Shown: positions 7,444 through 17,833 of the stretch, one piece after another | How positions within the stretch are numbered: the stretch's first letter is position 1 | Layout: each line of letters starts with the position of its first letter | Assembly: GCF_011326735.1 (NCBI RefSeq) | Contig: NZ_JAANCN010000009.1 | Coordinates: 1 to 64,000, forward strand | DNA length: 64,000 nucleotides | Direction: 5' to 3' | Source of the DNA: Phycicoccus endophyticus | Lineage (GTDB): Bacteria > Actinomycetota > Actinomycetes > Actinomycetales > Dermatophilaceae | Made by a program: the position numbers and the translations under genes | The notes under the pieces: generated by a model | Databases searched by the model: none | What the model saw: only the letters and a program-made list of their open reading frames with translations | What the model was told of the DNA's origin: nothing

Positions 7444-9159
7444 ATGGAGAGCACCGCGGCCGAGCGGCGCGCCGAGGCACTGCTGAGGCTCGTGCGGGAG
7501 TCGGTCATCGGGGAGGACCACGTCATGCGCACGCCGTACGGCGCGCGGCGGGTCACCTACGCCGACTACACCGCCTCGGGTCGGGCGCTGTCCTTCGTCG
7601 AGGACTTCATCCGCGCCGAGGTCCTGCCCGCGTACGCCAACACCCACACCGAGTCCAGCGGGACGGGGCTGCAGACGACGCGGCTGCGCGAGGACGCCCG
7701 GCGGATCATCAAGGACGCGGTGCACGGCGACGACGACACCGTCGTCGTCTTCACCGGCTCGGGCTGCACCGGGGCGGTCGACAAGCTCGTCGGGCTGCTC
7801 GGCCTGCGGGTCCCGAGCGCGCTCGAGGACCGCTGGCAGCTCTCCGGGCAGATCCCGGCCGACGAGCGGCCCGTCGTGTTCATCGGGCCCTACGAGCACC
7901 ACAGCAACGAGCTCCCGTGGCGCGAGACGGTCGCCGACGTCGTGACCATCCGCGAGGACGCCGACGGCCGGATCGACCAGGAGGACCTGCGTGCCCGGCT
8001 CGAGGAGCACGCCGGGCGGCCGCTGCTCGTGGGGTCCTTCAGCGCGGCGAGCAACGTCACGGGGATCGTCAGCGACACCTACGGCATCTCCGCCCTGCTG
8101 CACCGCCACGGGGCGCTCGCCTGCTGGGACTTCGCCGCCGCCGCGCCCTACGTCGACGTCGAGATGACGGCGCCGCCCGGCGCGGACCCGCTGGCCTACA
8201 AGGACGCCGTCTTCCTCTCACCGCACAAGCTCATCGGCGGCCCGTCCACCCCCGGGGTGCTCGCCGCCCGCCGCGAGCTGTTCGCCAACCGGGTCCCCGT
8301 CGTCCCCGGCGGCGGCACCGTCGCCTACGTCAACCCCGAGGAGCACGCCTACCTCTCCGACCCGGCCCACCGCGAGGAGGGCGGCACGCCGGCGATCGTC
8401 GAGTCGATCCGTGCCGGCCTGGTCTTCCAGCTCAAGGAGGCCGTCGGGGTCGAGACGATCCGCGCCCGGGAGGAGCGCTTCCTGCGCCGGGCGGTCACCG
8501 CGTGGCAGCAGGAGCCGGCCCTGGAGATCCTCGGCAACCTCGAGGCCCCCCGGCTGTCCATCGTCTCGTTCGTCGTGCGGGCGCCGAGTGGACGGCACCT
8601 GCACCACAACTACGTCGTCGCGCTGCTCAACGACCTCTTCGGCATCCAGTCCCGGGGCGGCTGCTCGTGCGCCGGCCCCTACGGCCACCGGCTGCTCGGG
8701 ATCGACCTCGAGCGCAGCCACGCCTTCGAGCGCGAGATCACCGGCGGGTGCGAGGGGATCAAGCCGGGGTGGGTGCGGGTGAGCTTCAACTACTTCATCT
8801 CCGACACCGTCGCCGACTACGTCGTCGAGGCGGTGCGGATGGTGGCGCGTGACGGGTGGCGGCTGCTCGGCGACTACACCTTCGAGCCCGCGAGCGGTCT
8901 GTGGCGTCACCGCAGCGGTGTCGTCGAGCCACCGCTGCGCCTCGACGCGGTGCGCTACGGCGACGACGGCACCGTGACGATGCCGCGCTCGGACGCGACC
9001 GGCGGGGAGGAGATGCTCGCGGGGCACCTCGCGCAGGCGGCGCGCATCCTCGCCGCCGCCCGGCCTCCGGCCCTCGACGAGCACGACCGGCAGGTCTCCG
9101 CCGACTTCGAGCAGCTGCGGTGGTTCGACCTGCCGGTGGGCGGTGTGACCCCCGGCTGA
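7444..9159 (+). CDS. Aminotransferase class V-fold PLP-dependent enzyme
   Basis: A 571-aa cytosolic enzyme of the cysteine-desulfurase / aminotransferase class V fold. The PLP-binding lysine is K262 in LSPHKLIGG; the cofactor pocket is further marked by TGSGCTGAVDKL and NTHTESS near the N-terminus. A Cys-rich GGCSCAGPYGHRLLGID motif follows around residues 405-420, which could be a substrate or catalytic Cys loop. The protein is longer than IscS/SufS (about 400 aa), with roughly 130 extra C-terminal residues. The ATG at 7444 has GGAGG directly upstream with very short spacing. No sulfur-acceptor gene is adjacent, so the reaction (desulfurase, lyase or transaminase) is open. Confidence 0.82.
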   Translation: MESTAAERRAEALLRLVRESVIGEDHVMRTPYGARRVTYADYTASGRALSFVEDFIRAEVLPAYANTHTESSGTGLQTTRLREDARRIIKDAVHGDDDTVVVFTGSGCTGAVDKLVGLLGLRVPSALEDRWQLSGQIPADERPVVFIGPYEHHSNELPWRETVADVVTIREDADGRIDQEDLRARLEEHAGRPLLVGSFSAASNVTGIVSDTYGISALLHRHGALACWDFAAAAPYVDVEMTAPPGADPLAYKDAVFLSPHKLIGGPSTPGVLAARRELFANRVPVVPGGGTVAYVNPEEHAYLSDPAHREEGGTPAIVESIRAGLVFQLKEAVGVETIRAREERFLRRAVTAWQQEPALEILGNLEAPRLSIVSFVVRAPSGRHLHHNYVVALLNDLFGIQSRGGCSCAGPYGHRLLGIDLERSHAFEREITGGCEGIKPGWVRVSFNYFISDTVADYVVEAVRMVARDGWRLLGDYTFEPASGLWRHRSGVVEPPLRLDAVRYGDDGTVTMPRSDATGGEEMLAGHLAQAARILAAARPPALDEHDRQVSADFEQLRWFDLPVGGVTPG

Positions 9160-9186
9160 GCGGGCCCAGCGCGGGCCGGTGCCGGC

Positions 9187-9999
9187 TCAGCCCTCGACGT
9201 CGTCCCCGTCGGCGAGGCGCTCGACGAGCGGGACGAGGTCGGCGACCGAGTCCAGCACCCGCGTCGGCCGGTAGGGGAACTGCTCGACCTCGGCCGCGCC
9301 GGTCGAGCCGCTGAGGACGAGCACGGTGCGCAGCCCGGCCTCGAGGCCGCTGACGATGTCGGTGTCCATCCGGTCCCCGACCATGACCGTCGTCTCCGAG
9401 TGCGCCTCGAGGCGGTTGAGCGCGCTGCGCATCATCAGCGGGTTCGGCTTGCCGACGAAGTACGGGCGGCGGCGGGTCGCCGTGCTGATCAGGGCGGCGA
9501 CCGACCCGGTCGCCGGCAGGGTGCCCTGGGCCGAGGGGCCGCTCGGGTCCGGGTTGGTCGCGATGAACCGGGCGCCGGCCTCGATGAGCCGGATCGCCGT
9601 CGTGATCGCCTCGAAGGAGTACGTCCGGGTCTCGCCGAGGACGACGTAGTCGGGGTCGCGGTCGGTGAGGACGTAGCCGATGTCGTGGAGGGCGGTGGTC
9701 AGCCCGGCCTCGCCGACGGCGAACGCCGACCCGCCCGGCCGCTGTTCGGCGAGGAAGTCCGCCGTCGCCAGCGCCGAGGTCCAGATCGACTCCTCGGGGA
9801 CGTCGATACCGCTGCGGCCCAGACGGGCCCGCAGGTCTCGAGGGGTGAAGATCGAGTTGTTCGTCAGGACGAGGAAGGGCCGCCCGCTCGAGCGCAGCGC
9901 GGCGACGAACTCCGCGGCCCCGGGAATGGGGTCCTCCTCGTGGACGAGCACGCCGTCCATGTCGGTCAGCCAGGTCTCGACCGGTCGCGCAGGGGTCAT
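9187..9999 (-). CDS. HAD-IIA family hydrolase (NagD-like phosphatase)
   Basis: A 270-aa cytosolic phosphatase. Motif I is TDMDGVLV with the nucleophile Asp13 and acid/base Asp15, motif II is LVLTNNS, the Lys region is YFVGKPNPLMM, and motif III/IV is MVGDRMDTDI. The NagD layout with the cap between motifs II and III and a length near 260-270 aa fits well. Known relatives hydrolyse UMP, sugar phosphates or p-nitrophenyl phosphate. The start at 9999 is the ATG nearest the motif. It is divergent from the GNAT gene across 36 bp. Confidence 0.88.
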   Translation of the reverse strand: MTPARPVETWLTDMDGVLVHEEDPIPGAAEFVAALRSSGRPFLVLTNNSIFTPRDLRARLGRSGIDVPEESIWTSALATADFLAEQRPGGSAFAVGEAGLTTALHDIGYVLTDRDPDYVVLGETRTYSFEAITTAIRLIEAGARFIATNPDPSGPSAQGTLPATGSVAALISTATRRRPYFVGKPNPLMMRSALNRLEAHSETTVMVGDRMDTDIVSGLEAGLRTVLVLSGSTGAAEVEQFPYRPTRVLDSVADLVPLVERLADGDDVEG

Positions 10000-10035
10000 G
10001 CGGTCATCATGGCGGGTCCGCGTAGCCTCGCGCGC

Positions 10036-10539
10036 ATGACCCACGACGCGACGCACCCCGCCTCCGGCGTCCGCCCGGCGGTGCCCGAGGACGTCCCCCA
10101 CATCCTCCGGCTCGTCCGGGACCTCGCCGAGTACGAGCGCGAGCCGGACGCGGTCGAGGCCACCGAGGAGCACGTGCGGACCGCGCTGTTCCCCGAGCAG
10201 GGCACGCCGACGACCTTCGCCCACGTCGCCGAGGTCGACGGCGAGGTCGTGGGGATGGCGGTCTGGTTCCTCACGTACTCGACGTGGACCGGGCGCAACG
10301 GGATCTGGCTCGAGGACCTCTACGTCGACCCGGTGCGCCGGGAGAGCGGTCTGGGCCGGGCGCTGCTGGCCGCGCTCGCCCGGGTCTGCCGCGAGCGCGG
10401 CTACCGGCGGCTGGAGTGGTGGGTGCTCGACTGGAACACTCCGAGCATCGGGTTCTACGAGTCGCTCGGGGCGGTCGCCCAGGGGGAGTGGACGACCTAC
10501 CGGCTCGACGGTGCCGCCCTCACCGCCCTCGCCGGCTGA
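10036..10539 (+). CDS. GNAT family N-acetyltransferase (diamine acetyltransferase-like)
   Basis: A 167-aa acetyltransferase. The acetyl-CoA binding motif A is RRESGLGRALLAAL (about residues 103-116), preceded by the LEDLYVDP strand and followed by WWVLDWNTPSIGFYESLGA, the layout of spermidine/diamine and thialysine acetyltransferases. It uses acetyl-CoA to acetylate an amine; the precise acceptor is inferred only at family level. The start is the ATG at 10036, without an obvious Shine-Dalgarno. It ends 3 bp before the end of the convergent NAD synthase gene. Confidence 0.88.
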   Translation: MTHDATHPASGVRPAVPEDVPHILRLVRDLAEYEREPDAVEATEEHVRTALFPEQGTPTTFAHVAEVDGEVVGMAVWFLTYSTWTGRNGIWLEDLYVDPVRRESGLGRALLAALARVCRERGYRRLEWWVLDWNTPSIGFYESLGAVAQGEWTTYRLDGAALTALAG

Positions 10540-10542
10540 GGC

Positions 10543-12627
<2,085 letters not shown>

Positions 12628-12666
12628 GCCGTTCAGGCTAGTCGGCGGCGGCGCCGGCCGGCCGCG

Positions 12667-13287
12667 TCAGTCGGCGAGGACGACCGCCTGCATGAACCTC
12701 GACGCGGACTCGACGAGGTCCTCGAGGGAGGCGTCCTCGGGGGTCTCCAGAGCGCGCAGGGCGACCTCGTTGAGGCCTCCGACGACGCAGACCGCCTCGA
12801 GGTGGGTGAGCCGGCGCACGGAGGTGCCCGCCGCGCGTGCCTGGTCGAGCATCCGCAGGAGGGTCTCGGCGTGCCGGTCGACGACCTCCTGGCGGGCCGC
12901 CACCCCGCGCTCGCCGATCGTCGTGACGTCGACGACGTGGGCACGCCCGAGCACCCGGTCCTCGGTGACGAAGGTGAGGAAGGCGCGGGCGGCGTCGTGC
13001 AGCTGCACGGTGGCCGGGGTGGCGCCGGGGCTCAGCGCGGCGTCGACGGCGGCCATGAGCTCGTTGCTGCGCGCGTGGTAGAGGGCGAGGAAGCACTCCT
13101 CCTTGTCGGCGAAGTGCTCGTAGAAGGTGCGCTTGGAGGTGCCGGCCAGGCGCGCGATGTCGGCGATCGTGCTCGCGGCGAGCCCCTTGCGCGCGACCGC
13201 CTCCGCCAGGCCCGCCGTCAGCCGCTCACGCACCGGCGTCGACCGGTCGGCCGGCGCGGTGACGGTGCTCCGAGTGGCGGTGTCCAT
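12667..13287 (-). CDS. TetR family transcriptional regulator
   Basis: A 206-aa regulator. The HTH lies at about residues 25-70 (IADIARLAGTSKRTFYEHF), followed by a helical effector domain. The ATG at 13287 is the natural start; longer readings run through the operator DNA and are not credible. It is divergent from the pseudo-ABC/YhgE operon, and the 76-bp intergenic region holds two tandem GGTAC-N6-GTACC palindromes, the first beginning 4 bp from its start codon. It therefore probably represses itself and the transporter. Confidence 0.88.
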   Translation of the reverse strand: MDTATRSTVTAPADRSTPVRERLTAGLAEAVARKGLAASTIADIARLAGTSKRTFYEHFADKEECFLALYHARSNELMAAVDAALSPGATPATVQLHDAARAFLTFVTEDRVLGRAHVVDVTTIGERGVAARQEVVDRHAETLLRMLDQARAAGTSVRRLTHLEAVCVVGGLNEVALRALETPEDASLEDLVESASRFMQAVVLAD

Positions 13288-13290
13288 GGC

Positions 13291-13330
13291 GGTACCGTAC
13301 AGTACCACCGATCCGGTACCGCTGGGTACC
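13291..13330. promoter_or_regulatory. Two tandem TetR-type operators (GGTAC-N6-GTACC)
   Basis: Two copies of the same 16-bp inverted repeat lie at 13291-13306 (spacer CGTACA) and 13315-13330 (spacer CGCTGG), 24 bp apart. They sit between the divergent TetR gene and the pseudo-ABC/YhgE operon and overlap where both promoters must be. The identical arms make them strong operator candidates. Confidence 0.7.
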
Positions 13331-13363
13331 GCCGTCCCCGTCCGTCCTCCCGAGGAGTCCTCC

Positions 13364-13996
13364 GTGCAGCTCGTCGCCGACGAGGTGACCGTCGCCGGCA
13401 CCCGTAGCCCGCTCGTGCGCCCCACGTCGTTCACCGCGCCTCCGGCCCGGGTCACCCCCGTCGCCGGAGACCCCGGCTACGGCCAGGTCGCGCTCGCCCT
13501 GGCCCTCGCGGGCCGGATGCCGCTCGCCGCGGGCAGCGTCCTCCTCGACGGTGTCGCCGACCCCCGCCTCCTGCAGCGGCACGTCGCGCTCGTCGACGTC
13601 CCCGAGGTCTCCGCGCCCGAGGACGGGCTCGCGCTGCACCACGTCGTCGCCGAGGAGCTCGCGTTCGCCGGGCGCCCCTCGGGACGAGACGCCGTCGCCG
13701 AGTTCCTCCGGCGCCACGGGGTGCTCGCCGCGGCGGGCGAGCCGTTCGAGCGGCTCGCGCCCGAGGAGCGCGTGCGGGTGCTCACCTCCGCCGCGGCCGA
13801 GCGGGCGGCCACCCGGGTGCTCGTCGTGACCAACCCCGACCGCCGCGGAGGCGACCCCACCCGGTGGTGGCCCCTGCTCACCGAGCACGCCGCCGACGGG
13901 CTCACCGTCGTCGTCCAGCTCACCCACGCGACGATGCGCCAGCTCGGCCTGCCGGTCGGCGCCGAGCTCGGCTCGACGGACGTGGTGGCGGCGTGA
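13364..13996 (+). CDS. Degenerate ABC-ATPase-like protein next to YhgE/Pip exporter
   Basis: A 210-aa protein whose overall plan is that of an ABC ATP-binding subunit, but the key residues are altered. The Walker A position reads GDPGYGQVAL, without the GKS/T; the signature region reads FERLAPEERVRVL, without LSGGQ; the Walker B strand VLVVTNPDR has no DE pair. The GTG at 13364 has GAGGAG 6 nt upstream. It overlaps the YhgE/Pip gene by 4 bp, where a normal ABC ATPase gene often sits in Actinobacteria. It probably cannot hydrolyse ATP and may be a regulatory or structural relic. The reading frame is intact. Confidence 0.6.
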   Translation: MQLVADEVTVAGTRSPLVRPTSFTAPPARVTPVAGDPGYGQVALALALAGRMPLAAGSVLLDGVADPRLLQRHVALVDVPEVSAPEDGLALHHVVAEELAFAGRPSGRDAVAEFLRRHGVLAAAGEPFERLAPEERVRVLTSAAAERAATRVLVVTNPDRRGGDPTRWWPLLTEHAADGLTVVVQLTHATMRQLGLPVGAELGSTDVVAA

Positions 13997-15972
13997 CCGC
14001 GCTCCGGCTCGCGCTCACCGAGCTGCGGCGCATCGCTGCCAGCCGGGTCGGGCGCCTCGCCCTGGTCGCCATGGTCCTCGTCCCCTCGATCTACGGAGGG
14101 CTCTACCTCTACGCCAACGACGACCCCTACGGGCGGCTCAGCGAGGTGCCCGCCGCGCTCGTCGTCGAGGACGAGGGCACGACCCTCTCCGGCGGTGAGC
14201 GCCTGGAGGTCGGCGACCAGGTGGCCGACGAGCTGCTCGAGGCCCGCACCTTCGACTGGGCACGGGTCGCGCGCGAGCGGGCCGAGACGGGCCTCGAGGA
14301 CGGCGACTACGACCTCGTCCTCGTCCTGCCCGCGCAGTTCTCGGCCGACCTCGCGAGCAGCGCGACGAACCACCCCCGGCAGGCGACCCTGGAGATCCGC
14401 ACCAACGACGCGAACAACTACCTCGCGCGCACCATCGCCAACACCCTCGTCAGCCAGGTGACCGCCTCGGTCGCCGAACAGGTGAGCAGCACCGCGGCCA
14501 GCCGCTTCCTCGAGGGGTTCGCCGACATCCACGCCGAGGTGTCCGACGCCGCCGACGGAGCCGTCCAGCTCGCGAAGGGGGCCTCCTCGGCGCACGACGG
14601 CGCCGGCACCCTCGCGACCGGAGCCGACCGGCTCGTCGGCGGCCAGGAACAGCTGGCCTCCGGAGCGGACGACCTCGCCGACGGCGCCGACGACCTCGCC
14701 GACGGGCTGGCCACCCTGCGCTCGAGCACCACCGAGCTGCCGAGCCAGACCCGCGAGCTCGCCGACGGCGCACGGCAGGTGGCGCAGGGCGACGCCGAGG
14801 TGGCGGCGGCGGGACGGCAGGTCGCCGACGCCACCGACGACCTGCTCGCCGACCTGAAGCAGACCCGTAGCCGGCTCGCGCAGGACCTGCAGGACGCGGG
14901 CCTGACGCCGGAGCAGCGCACGGCCGTCCTCGAGCGGGTGGACGCCCTCTCCGGGCCGGTCGAGGAGGCCAACGCCCGCGTGCAGTCCACCGCCGACGAC
15001 CTCGACACGCTCTCCGAGGGCGCCGACCAGGTCGCCGACGGTGCCGAGCGGCTGGCCGCGGCCGCGCCCGAGCTGACCGACGGCATCGCCCGGGCGGCCG
15101 ACGGCAGCACCCAGCTCTCCTCCGGTGCCCGGCGGCTGGCGGACGGCGAGCAGGACGCGCTCTCGGGGTCGCGCCGGCTCGCCTCCGGGGCCCACGACCT
15201 CGACGACGGGCTGGACGAGCTGTCCTCGGGTGCCTCGACGCTGGCCGACGGGCTGGCCGAGGGCGTCCGCGACATCCCCGACCCCTCGGCGAAGCAGCGG
15301 CGGGCGATGGCCGAGACCATCGGCAGCCCGGTGGCCGTCGACCGGGACGCCGAGGCGGCGGCCGGCAGCTACGGCGCGGGCCTCGCCCCGTTCTTCATGA
15401 GCCTCGCCCTGTGGATCGGCGGGTTCGTCCTCTTCACCCGGATGCGGGCCCTGTCCACCCGGGCCCTCGCGGCCGGCCAGCCGGCCTGGCGGGTGGCCCT
15501 CGGCGGCTGGCTCGGGCCGGCCCTGCTCGGGGCGGCGCAGGCGGTCGTCGCGTTCGGTGTCGTCGCCCTCGGCGTCGGCATCGACGTCGCGCACCCCGTC
15601 CTGCTCGTGCTGTTCATGGTCGGGGTCTCGGCGGCCTTCCTCGCCGTCATCCACGTCCTCATGGCGCGCTTCGGCGTCGTCGGGCAGTTCCTCGCGCTCG
15701 TCCTCATGGTGCTGCAGCTCGTGAGCGCGGGGGGCACCTTCCCGTGGCAGACGCTGCCTGGGCCGCTGCACCCGCTGCACCACGCCCTGCCGATGTCCTA
15801 CGCCGTCGACGGGGTGCGCCGGCTGATGTACGGCGGCCCGCTGCCCCAGCTGGCCCTCGACGTGGCCGTGATCGGTGGCTGGGCCCTGGGCGCCCTCGCG
15901 CTCGCGACGCTGGCAGCGCGGCGGGCCGGGACGTGGACGGCCTCCCGGGTCAAGCCCGAGCTGGCCGCCTGA
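13993..15972 (+). CDS. YhgE/Pip domain ABC-2-type membrane protein
   Basis: A 659-aa membrane protein. One N-terminal TM (about residues 18-40, ending SIYGGLYLYAN) is followed by a long extracytoplasmic segment, then about five TM segments from residue 455 onward typical of ABC-2 permeases. Between about 185 and 430 it carries many LADGADDL / LASGA / VADGA repeats, the heptad-like hallmark of the YhgE/Pip (phage infection protein) family. Relatives are linked to export or envelope functions such as ESX-type secretion or phage adsorption. The GTG start overlaps the upstream gene. It is probably repressed by the adjacent TetR. Confidence 0.85.
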   Translation: MTALRLALTELRRIAASRVGRLALVAMVLVPSIYGGLYLYANDDPYGRLSEVPAALVVEDEGTTLSGGERLEVGDQVADELLEARTFDWARVARERAETGLEDGDYDLVLVLPAQFSADLASSATNHPRQATLEIRTNDANNYLARTIANTLVSQVTASVAEQVSSTAASRFLEGFADIHAEVSDAADGAVQLAKGASSAHDGAGTLATGADRLVGGQEQLASGADDLADGADDLADGLATLRSSTTELPSQTRELADGARQVAQGDAEVAAAGRQVADATDDLLADLKQTRSRLAQDLQDAGLTPEQRTAVLERVDALSGPVEEANARVQSTADDLDTLSEGADQVADGAERLAAAAPELTDGIARAADGSTQLSSGARRLADGEQDALSGSRRLASGAHDLDDGLDELSSGASTLADGLAEGVRDIPDPSAKQRRAMAETIGSPVAVDRDAEAAAGSYGAGLAPFFMSLALWIGGFVLFTRMRALSTRALAAGQPAWRVALGGWLGPALLGAAQAVVAFGVVALGVGIDVAHPVLLVLFMVGVSAAFLAVIHVLMARFGVVGQFLALVLMVLQLVSAGGTFPWQTLPGPLHPLHHALPMSYAVDGVRRLMYGGPLPQLALDVAVIGGWALGALALATLAARRAGTWTASRVKPELAA

Positions 15973-15984
15973 GAGGCGGGCGCG

Positions 15985-16446
15985 CTACGGCGCGGGCTGG
16001 GAGCCGATGCCGCTCCACACCGCCTTGGCTCCCGAGTGCCCGACGAGGGTGACGTCGACGGCGAGGCCGAGCGCGGCGAGGACCCCGAGGACGGCGAGGA
16101 TGCGGAACGCCCCGACGGCGGTGCCGCGCCGCCAGAGCCACCACAGGAGGACCGCGACGACCGTGGCGGCCAGGGTGACCCAGGGCAGGACCTCCCCGAG
16201 CTCGGCGTGCTCCTCGACGAGCCCGCCCGAGCCGACACGGTGCTCGAGCTCCTCGCCCGAGGACGCCGCGACGAACGCGGCGAGCGTCGTCAGCGCACCG
16301 ACGGCGGGGGTGAGCCAGCCGCTCCAGGTCCGGAAGCGTCCGCTCACCGAGAACGCCAGCAGCAGGAGGGCGGTGAGCGGGGCGAGCACGACGACGGCGT
16401 GCACGACGAGCGCGTGCACGGGGATTCCGGCGATGGTGTCGAACAC
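15985..16446 (-). CDS. DUF2231 domain-containing membrane protein
   Basis: A 153-aa inner-membrane protein with four predicted TM helices (the first around GIPVHALVVHAVVVLAPLTA, the last around ILAVLGVLAALGLAVDVTLV). The paired histidines in VHALVVHAVV are characteristic of DUF2231, a family sometimes proposed to bind haem or metal; the function is unknown. The GTG at 16446 is preceded by GAGGAGG at good spacing. It converges with the YhgE gene, 12 bp apart. Confidence 0.82.
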   Translation of the reverse strand: MFDTIAGIPVHALVVHAVVVLAPLTALLLLAFSVSGRFRTWSGWLTPAVGALTTLAAFVAASSGEELEHRVGSGGLVEEHAELGEVLPWVTLAATVVAVLLWWLWRRGTAVGAFRILAVLGVLAALGLAVDVTLVGHSGAKAVWSGIGSQPAP

Positions 16447-16602
16447 GAGGACCTCCTCGTCGGGCGCGGCAGGCTCCGCGGCTGGGTCCACTGTGCCCGG
16501 TCGCCGCGCCCCGTGCATCACGTCCGGGTCACGGCTGGCCGAACTGACGATGGCCGAAGGCGGCGGCGGAATGCCGGCGGCGCCCGGGACCTTGCAGTCC
16601 TC

Positions 16603-17829
16603 GTGCCCGACGCCCGCCGCCCCGCCCTCGCCATCACCGCCCTCGTCCTCGGCGGCGTCGCCATCGGCACGACCGAGTTCGTGACGATGGGGCTGCTGCC
16701 CCAGGTGGCCGACGGCGTCGCGGTCTCGATCCCCGAGGCCGGCCGGGCGATCTCGGCCTACGCCGCGGGCGTCGTCGTCGGTGCGCCGCTCATCGCCGCG
16801 CTCGGCGCGACGCTGCCGCGCCGGGCGCTGCTCGTCGGGCTCATGGTGGCGTTCGCGGTGGGCAACGCGCTGAGCGCGCTGGCCCCCGGCTTCGGCACGC
16901 TCGTCGGGGCCCGCTTCCTCACCGGGCTGCCCCACGGGGCGTACTTCGGGGTGGCGGCGCTCGTCGCGGTCGACCTCGTCCCGCGGGGGCGCGCCGGCCG
17001 CGCCGTCGGCCGGGTGATGCTCGGCATCCCCATCGCCAACATCCTCGGCGTCCCCGCCGCGACCTGGCTGGGCCAGCATCTCGGCTGGCGGAGCGCCTTC
17101 TGGGCGGTCGGCGCCCTCGGGCTGCTCACGGTCGCCCTCGTGGCGACGCAGGTGCCCCACCTGCCGGGCGACCGGTCCCGGACGGTGCGGACCGAGCTCG
17201 GGGCGCTCGGCAGCCTCCAGGTCGTCCTCACCCTGCTCGTCGGCGCGGTCGGGTTCGGCGGGATGTTCGCGATGTACTCCTACATCACCCCGACGGTCAC
17301 GGGCGTCACCGGCCTGCCCGACGCGTCCGTCCCCGCGGTCCTGCTCCTCTTCGGCGCCTCCGGGTTCGCCGGCAACCTCCTCGCCGGGCGGCTCGGCGAC
17401 TGGTCGGTCCTGCGCGGGGTGGTCATCGGGATGTTGGGCCTCGCGGTCTCGCTGGCGGCCTTCGCGCTCGCCGCCCCCCACCCGGTGCTGGCGCTGCCCG
17501 CCCTCGCCCTGACGGCGGTGCTCACCTCGGTGCTCGTCGTCAACCTCCAGCTGCGGCTCATGCAGGTCGCCGGAGCGGCCCAGACCCTCGCCGCCGCGAG
17601 CAACCACGCGGCCCTCAACGTCGCCAACGCGCTCGGTGCGTGGCTCGGCGGCGTCGTCATCGCCGCCGGCTACGGCTACACCGCGCCGTCGTGGGTGGGT
17701 GCGGGGCTGGCGCTGCTCGGCCTCGGGGTGCTCGCGGCCTCGGTCCTCCTCCACCGCCGCGACACCCGGCGGGCGGGCGTCGCGAGCGGCCCGCACAGTA
17801 CGGCCCCCGAGCCGGCGCCCGTACGCTGA
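16603..17829 (+). CDS. MFS transporter, DHA1 (AraJ/CmlR-like) efflux type
   Basis: A 408-aa 12-TM major facilitator. TM1 contains LGGVAIGTTEFVTMGLLPQV, typical of the AraJ/YdhP/Cmx drug-proton antiporter group, and the loop 2-3 region is LGATLPRRALL. Such proteins export sugars, chloramphenicol-like drugs or purines; the substrate cannot be told here. The GTG at 16603 fits the family start, just before TM1. It lies 4 bp upstream of the crotonase gene, so they may be co-transcribed. Confidence 0.85.
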   Translation: MPDARRPALAITALVLGGVAIGTTEFVTMGLLPQVADGVAVSIPEAGRAISAYAAGVVVGAPLIAALGATLPRRALLVGLMVAFAVGNALSALAPGFGTLVGARFLTGLPHGAYFGVAALVAVDLVPRGRAGRAVGRVMLGIPIANILGVPAATWLGQHLGWRSAFWAVGALGLLTVALVATQVPHLPGDRSRTVRTELGALGSLQVVLTLLVGAVGFGGMFAMYSYITPTVTGVTGLPDASVPAVLLLFGASGFAGNLLAGRLGDWSVLRGVVIGMLGLAVSLAAFALAAPHPVLALPALALTAVLTSVLVVNLQLRLMQVAGAAQTLAAASNHAALNVANALGAWLGGVVIAAGYGYTAPSWVGAGLALLGLGVLAASVLLHRRDTRRAGVASGPHSTAPEPAPVR

Positions 17830-17833
17830 GCCC

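Noticed and set aside
13477-15783. 768-codon minus-strand frame opposite the YhgE gene
   Set aside because: Mirror of the LADG repeats; no start site or domain, while the plus-strand protein has clear TM and repeat structure.
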